From contig NZ_QGMX01000001.1 in NCBI RefSeq assembly GCF_003336745.1, positions 62,001-126,000 on the forward strand: DNA of 64,000 nt. The letters run 5' to 3'. This DNA comes from Thermus caldifontis. GTDB taxonomy: Bacteria > Deinococcota > Deinococci > Deinococcales > Thermaceae. The notes beneath the pieces are model-generated. The model ran no database searches. It had not been told where the DNA came from and saw nothing but the letters and a program-made list of their open reading frames with translations. The first letter of the stretch is position 1. Each line of letters starts with the position of its first letter. The position numbers and the translations under genes were made by a program. Positions 61,469 through 64,000 of the stretch are shown here, piece after piece.

Positions 61469-63199
61469 ATGGAAAACCAGGAACGCAGACCAAGAAAAAG
61501 ACGGCGTAGAAGGCCATTGGAGGCCACTCCCATAAATCCGGGGGACGCCAGGGATTACCTGGAAATCATCCCCCTAGGGGGGATGGGGGAGATCGGCAAG
61601 AACATCACCGCCTTCCGCTTCCGGGACGAGATTTTTGTTCTGGATGGGGGGCTTGCCTTCCCCGACGAGGGGATGCCCGGGGTGGACCTCCTCATCCCCC
61701 GGGTGGACTACCTGATGGAAAACCGGCACCTCATCAAGGCCTGGGTGCTCACCCACGGCCACGAGGACCACATCGGGGGGCTCCCCTTTATCCTGCCCAT
61801 GGTCTTCGGCAAGGAAAGCCAGGTGCCCATCTATGGCGCCAGGCTCACCTTGGGGCTCCTCAGGGGAAAGCTGGAAGAGTTCGGCCTAAGGCCCGGAAGC
61901 TTCAACTTTAAGGAGATCTCTCCCGACGACCGCATCCCCGTGGGCCGGTACTTCACCCTGGACCTATTCCGCATGACCCACTCCATCCCCGACAACTCCG
62001 GCCTGGTGATCCGCACCCCCATCGGCACCATCGTGCACACCGGGGACTTCAAGCTGGACGCCACCCCCATAGACGGAAAGGTTTCCCACCTGGCCAAGGT
62101 GGCCCAGGCGGGCGCCGAGGGGGTCTTGCTCCTCATCGCCGACTCCACCAACGCCGAACGCCCCGGCTACACCCCCAGCGAAATGGAGATCGCCAAGGAG
62201 CTGGACCGGGTCATCGGCCGGGCCCCGGGTAGGGTCTTCGTCACCACCTTCGCCAGCCACATCCACCGCATCCAGGCGGTGATCTGGGCAGCGGAGAAGT
62301 ACGGGCGCAAGGTGGCCATGGAAGGGCGGAGCATGGTGCGCTTTAGCCGCATCGCCATGGAGCTGGGCTACCTGAAGGTGAAGGACCGCCTGTACACCCT
62401 CGAGGAGGTGAAGGACCTCCCCGACCACCAGGTGCTGATCCTGGCCACGGGAAGCCAGGGGCAGCCCATGTCCGTCCTCCACCGCCTGGCCTTTGAGGGC
62501 CACGCCAAGATGGCCATCAAACCCGGGGACACGGTGATCCTCTCCAGTAGCCCCATCCCTGGCAACGAGGAGGCGGTGAACCGGGTCATCAACCGCCTCT
62601 ACGCCCTAGGGGCCTACGTCCTCTACCCTCCCACCTACAAGGTCCATGCCTCCGGCCACGCCTCCCAGGAGGAGCTCAAGCTCATCCTGAACCTCACCAC
62701 CCCCCGTTTCTTCATGCCCTGGCACGGGGAGGTGCGCCACCAAACCAACTTCAAGTGGTTGGCGGAGTCCATGAGCCGCCCCCCGGAAAAAACCCTCATC
62801 GGGGAAAACGGCGCCGTTTACCGCCTTACCCGGGAAACCTTTGAGAAGGTGGGCCAGGTGCCCTCCGGGGTGCTCTACGTGGACGGCCTGGGGGTGGGGG
62901 ACATCACCGAGGAGATCCTGGCCGACCGCCAACACATGGCCGAGGAGGGGATCGTGGTCATCACCGCCTTGGCAGCCCACGACCCCGTGGTGGAGGTGGT
63001 GTCCCGGGGCTTCGTCAAGGCTGGGGAAAGGCTTTTGGGCGAGGTGAAGCGCATGGCCCTCGAGGCCCTGCAAAACGGGGTGCGGGAGAAAAAGTCCTTG
63101 GAGCGCATCCGCGACGACATCTATTACCCGGTTAAAAAGTTCTTGAAAAAGGCCACGGGCCGCGATCCCGTAATCCTGCCCGTGGTGATTGAGGGGTAA
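61469..63199 (+). CDS. rnj: Ribonuclease J
   Basis: Metallo-beta-lactamase-fold nuclease with endo- and 5'-3' exonuclease activity, 576 residues. A basic N-terminal tail (RRPRKRRRRR) precedes the core. Zinc motif LTHGHEDHIGGLPF near residue 93, IVHTGDFKLDATP near 190, the beta-CASP region with ATGSQGQP near 330 and FMPWHGEVRHQ near 413. Located next to pnp, so two RNA-decay enzymes are produced together. GGGAGG precedes the ATG. Confidence 0.96.
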   Translation: MENQERRPRKRRRRRPLEATPINPGDARDYLEIIPLGGMGEIGKNITAFRFRDEIFVLDGGLAFPDEGMPGVDLLIPRVDYLMENRHLIKAWVLTHGHEDHIGGLPFILPMVFGKESQVPIYGARLTLGLLRGKLEEFGLRPGSFNFKEISPDDRIPVGRYFTLDLFRMTHSIPDNSGLVIRTPIGTIVHTGDFKLDATPIDGKVSHLAKVAQAGAEGVLLLIADSTNAERPGYTPSEMEIAKELDRVIGRAPGRVFVTTFASHIHRIQAVIWAAEKYGRKVAMEGRSMVRFSRIAMELGYLKVKDRLYTLEEVKDLPDHQVLILATGSQGQPMSVLHRLAFEGHAKMAIKPGDTVILSSSPIPGNEEAVNRVINRLYALGAYVLYPPTYKVHASGHASQEELKLILNLTTPRFFMPWHGEVRHQTNFKWLAESMSRPPEKTLIGENGAVYRLTRETFEKVGQVPSGVLYVDGLGVGDITEEILADRQHMAEEGIVVITALAAHDPVVEVVSRGFVKAGERLLGEVKRMALEALQNGVREKKSLERIRDDIYYPVKKFLKKATGRDPVILPVVIEG

Positions 63200-63202
63200 A
63201 GC

Positions 63203-63664
63203 ATGTACCAAAGCCTCCTCCTTCCCACCGATGGAAGCCCGGCAGCGGAAGCTGGGGTGAGGGAGGGCCTCCGCCTGGCCAAGGCCCTGGCGGCCCGGGT
63301 GGCCTTTCTCTACGCCCTCGAGCCCCTGGGGCCCAGGCTCCTCCTCGGCCCCGAGACCCTTCCCTACTACCAGGCCCTGGTGGAGGACCTGCGCCAGGAG
63401 GGCTTGGCCGCCCTGGACCGGGCCACCCGCATGGCGGAAAAGATGAGGGTGGGCTTTGAAGCCCATATCCTGGAGGGGCGGGCGGCGGAGGTGATCCTAA
63501 AGGAGGCCATGAAGCACGACCTCGTGGTCATGGCCACCCATGGGCGCACGGGTTTGGATTCGGTGCTTTTGGGAAGCGTCACCCAGGAGGTGGTCCGCCG
63601 AAGCCCCAAGCCCGTCCTGGTGGTGCCCTACCGCACCAGGGGGAGCCAGGCCGCCAGCAGGTAA
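63203..63664 (+). CDS. Universal stress protein (UspA family)
   Basis: 153 residues. SLLLPTDGSPAAEAGVREGL at the start and a nucleotide-binding loop THGRTGLDSVLLGSVTQEVV near 113 that fits the ATP-binding G-2X-G-9X-G(S) pattern with alanine in the first place. PVLVVPYR closes the fold. Starts 3 nt after rnj. Its last 37 bp overlap the convergent exchanger gene. Confidence 0.92.
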   Translation: MYQSLLLPTDGSPAAEAGVREGLRLAKALAARVAFLYALEPLGPRLLLGPETLPYYQALVEDLRQEGLAALDRATRMAEKMRVGFEAHILEGRAAEVILKEAMKHDLVVMATHGRTGLDSVLLGSVTQEVVRRSPKPVLVVPYRTRGSQAASR

Positions 63665-64000
63665 AGGGCCAGGATGGCCCAGGAATCGAAGGCCAGAACC
63701 CATAGCTTCCTGAGGCTCTGGTACATGAGCCCGGTGAGCACCGTTCCCGCCATGCCCAGGAGGACCAGGACGCTCTGGAGGTGGCTTCCCCCCAGCTGGG
63801 AAAGAAGGGGGCCAGGGGTTAGGAGATCCGCATAGGAGAGGAGAAAGGTGTTGAACATGACGCTCCCCAGCACGTTGCCCAAGGCTAGGTCCACAGCCCC
63901 CAGGCGGGCGGCGGCCAGGGTCACGGTGGCCTCGGGTAAGGTGGTGACCAGGCCCACCAAAAAGGTGCCCACCCAGGCCTGGCCCAGCCCTGTGGTTTGG
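63628..64000 (-). CDS. Sodium/calcium exchanger family protein (partial, runs off right edge)
   Basis: C-terminal 124 residues of a cation/Ca2+ antiporter. FVGLVTTLPEATVTLAA-like sequence (FLVGLVTTLPEATVTLAAAR) and LGNVLGSVMFNTFLLSYAD are the second alpha-repeat of the CaCA superfamily, with the conserved GNXXGSXXFN. Two more helices follow. The frame stays open through the window edge, so the first half of the gene lies beyond it. The stop falls inside the usp gene. Confidence 0.82.
   Translation of the reverse strand, partial: QTTGLGQAWVGTFLVGLVTTLPEATVTLAAARLGAVDLALGNVLGSVMFNTFLLSYADLLTPGPLLSQLGGSHLQSVLVLLGMAGTVLTGLMYQSLRKLWVLAFDSWAILALYLLAAWLPLVR

Larger units (their letters stand above)
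257..63065. repeat. Dispersed palindromic octamer CCTCGAGG (about 42 copies)
   Basis: Copies read by eye start at 257, 2727, 3454, 4379, 5900, 6977, 8048, 8387, 9479, 11070, 12549, 14545, 15655, 17295, 17514, 18300, 21550, 21871, 23139, 25425, 27814, 28315, 31381, 33147, 34598, 36406, 37425, 38619, 39606, 39876, 42143, 42951, 47532, 47565, 51164, 53468, 57320, 58889, 60097, 61039, 62398 and 63058. Only about ten other CTCGAG hexamers occur outside this octamer. At roughly 68% GC chance would give two or three octamers. Most fall in genes, as Leu-Glu or Ser-Arg codons, a few outside. Confidence 0.75.

Noticed and set aside
1-64000. CRISPR array, insertion sequence or prophage
   Set aside because: No regularly spaced direct repeats, transposase or integrase frames, terminal inverted repeats or phage structural genes were seen.

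Overview
The window is a GC-rich, gene-dense stretch of a Thermus chromosome. The assignment rests on gene content: a three-gene ba3-type cytochrome oxidase with a 34-residue subunit IIa, an MglA/MglB polarity pair, ureohydrolase SpeB, HslVU and Lon. It also rests on promoter style: many genes have a TANNNT -10 box only 6-9 nt ahead of an ATG or GTG and no Shine-Dalgarno, as expected for leaderless Thermus mRNAs. The species cannot be fixed from the sequence alone. About 75 protein genes and three tRNAs are visible. There is no rRNA, CRISPR array, intact insertion sequence or prophage.

Layout. 1-5.7 kb: a 4-hydroxyphenylacetate degradation operon (cut by the left edge) with a divergent PucR-type regulator and a candidate operator between them. 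5.7-17.3 kb: a small secreted protein, an ABC exporter whose permease lacks its N-terminus, serA, two degV genes with dtd, an isolated fatty-acid desaturase, purH, yqeY, a Nudix hydrolase and a class III aminotransferase. 17.4-22.4 kb: a BMP-type (probably nucleoside) ABC importer and tRNA-Pro, -Gly and -Arg. 22.4-28.6 kb: tatA and a formate dehydrogenase operon (cysteine-type catalytic subunit, four-cluster Fe-S subunit, NrfD-type anchor, FdhE, FdhD) behind a near-consensus promoter. 28.6-31.5 kb: a TPR protein and HslVU.

31.5-36.5 kb is the most unusual part. A MoxR-like AAA+ ATPase and a von Willebrand A protein form an operon that has a minimal nucleotidyltransferase/HEPN toxin-antitoxin pair inserted between them through overlapping reading frames. 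A second, different HEPN/nucleotidyltransferase pair is transcribed divergently from the same upstream gap. Two unknown small genes follow the VWA gene.

36.5-64 kb: bshA (bacillithiol) with an overlapping upstream mini-ORF, lon, a DUF1517-like membrane protein, an esterase/TerC/methyltransferase set, a membrane Fe-S oxidoreductase, the folD-nusB-asp23-accC-accB-efp run, speB, an M20 peptidase, mglBA, the cba (ba3 oxidase) operon with a trailing membrane protein and MFS transporter, then rpsO-pnp-rnj-usp and the start of a cation exchanger. Formate dehydrogenase, the Fe-S oxidoreductase and ba3 oxidase together suggest a quinone-linked, low-oxygen-capable respiratory chain.

Across the whole window the palindromic octamer CCTCGAGG occurs about 40 times, far above what base composition would give, in more than one reading phase and outside genes. 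It resembles the HIP1-type genome-wide palindromes of cyanobacteria.
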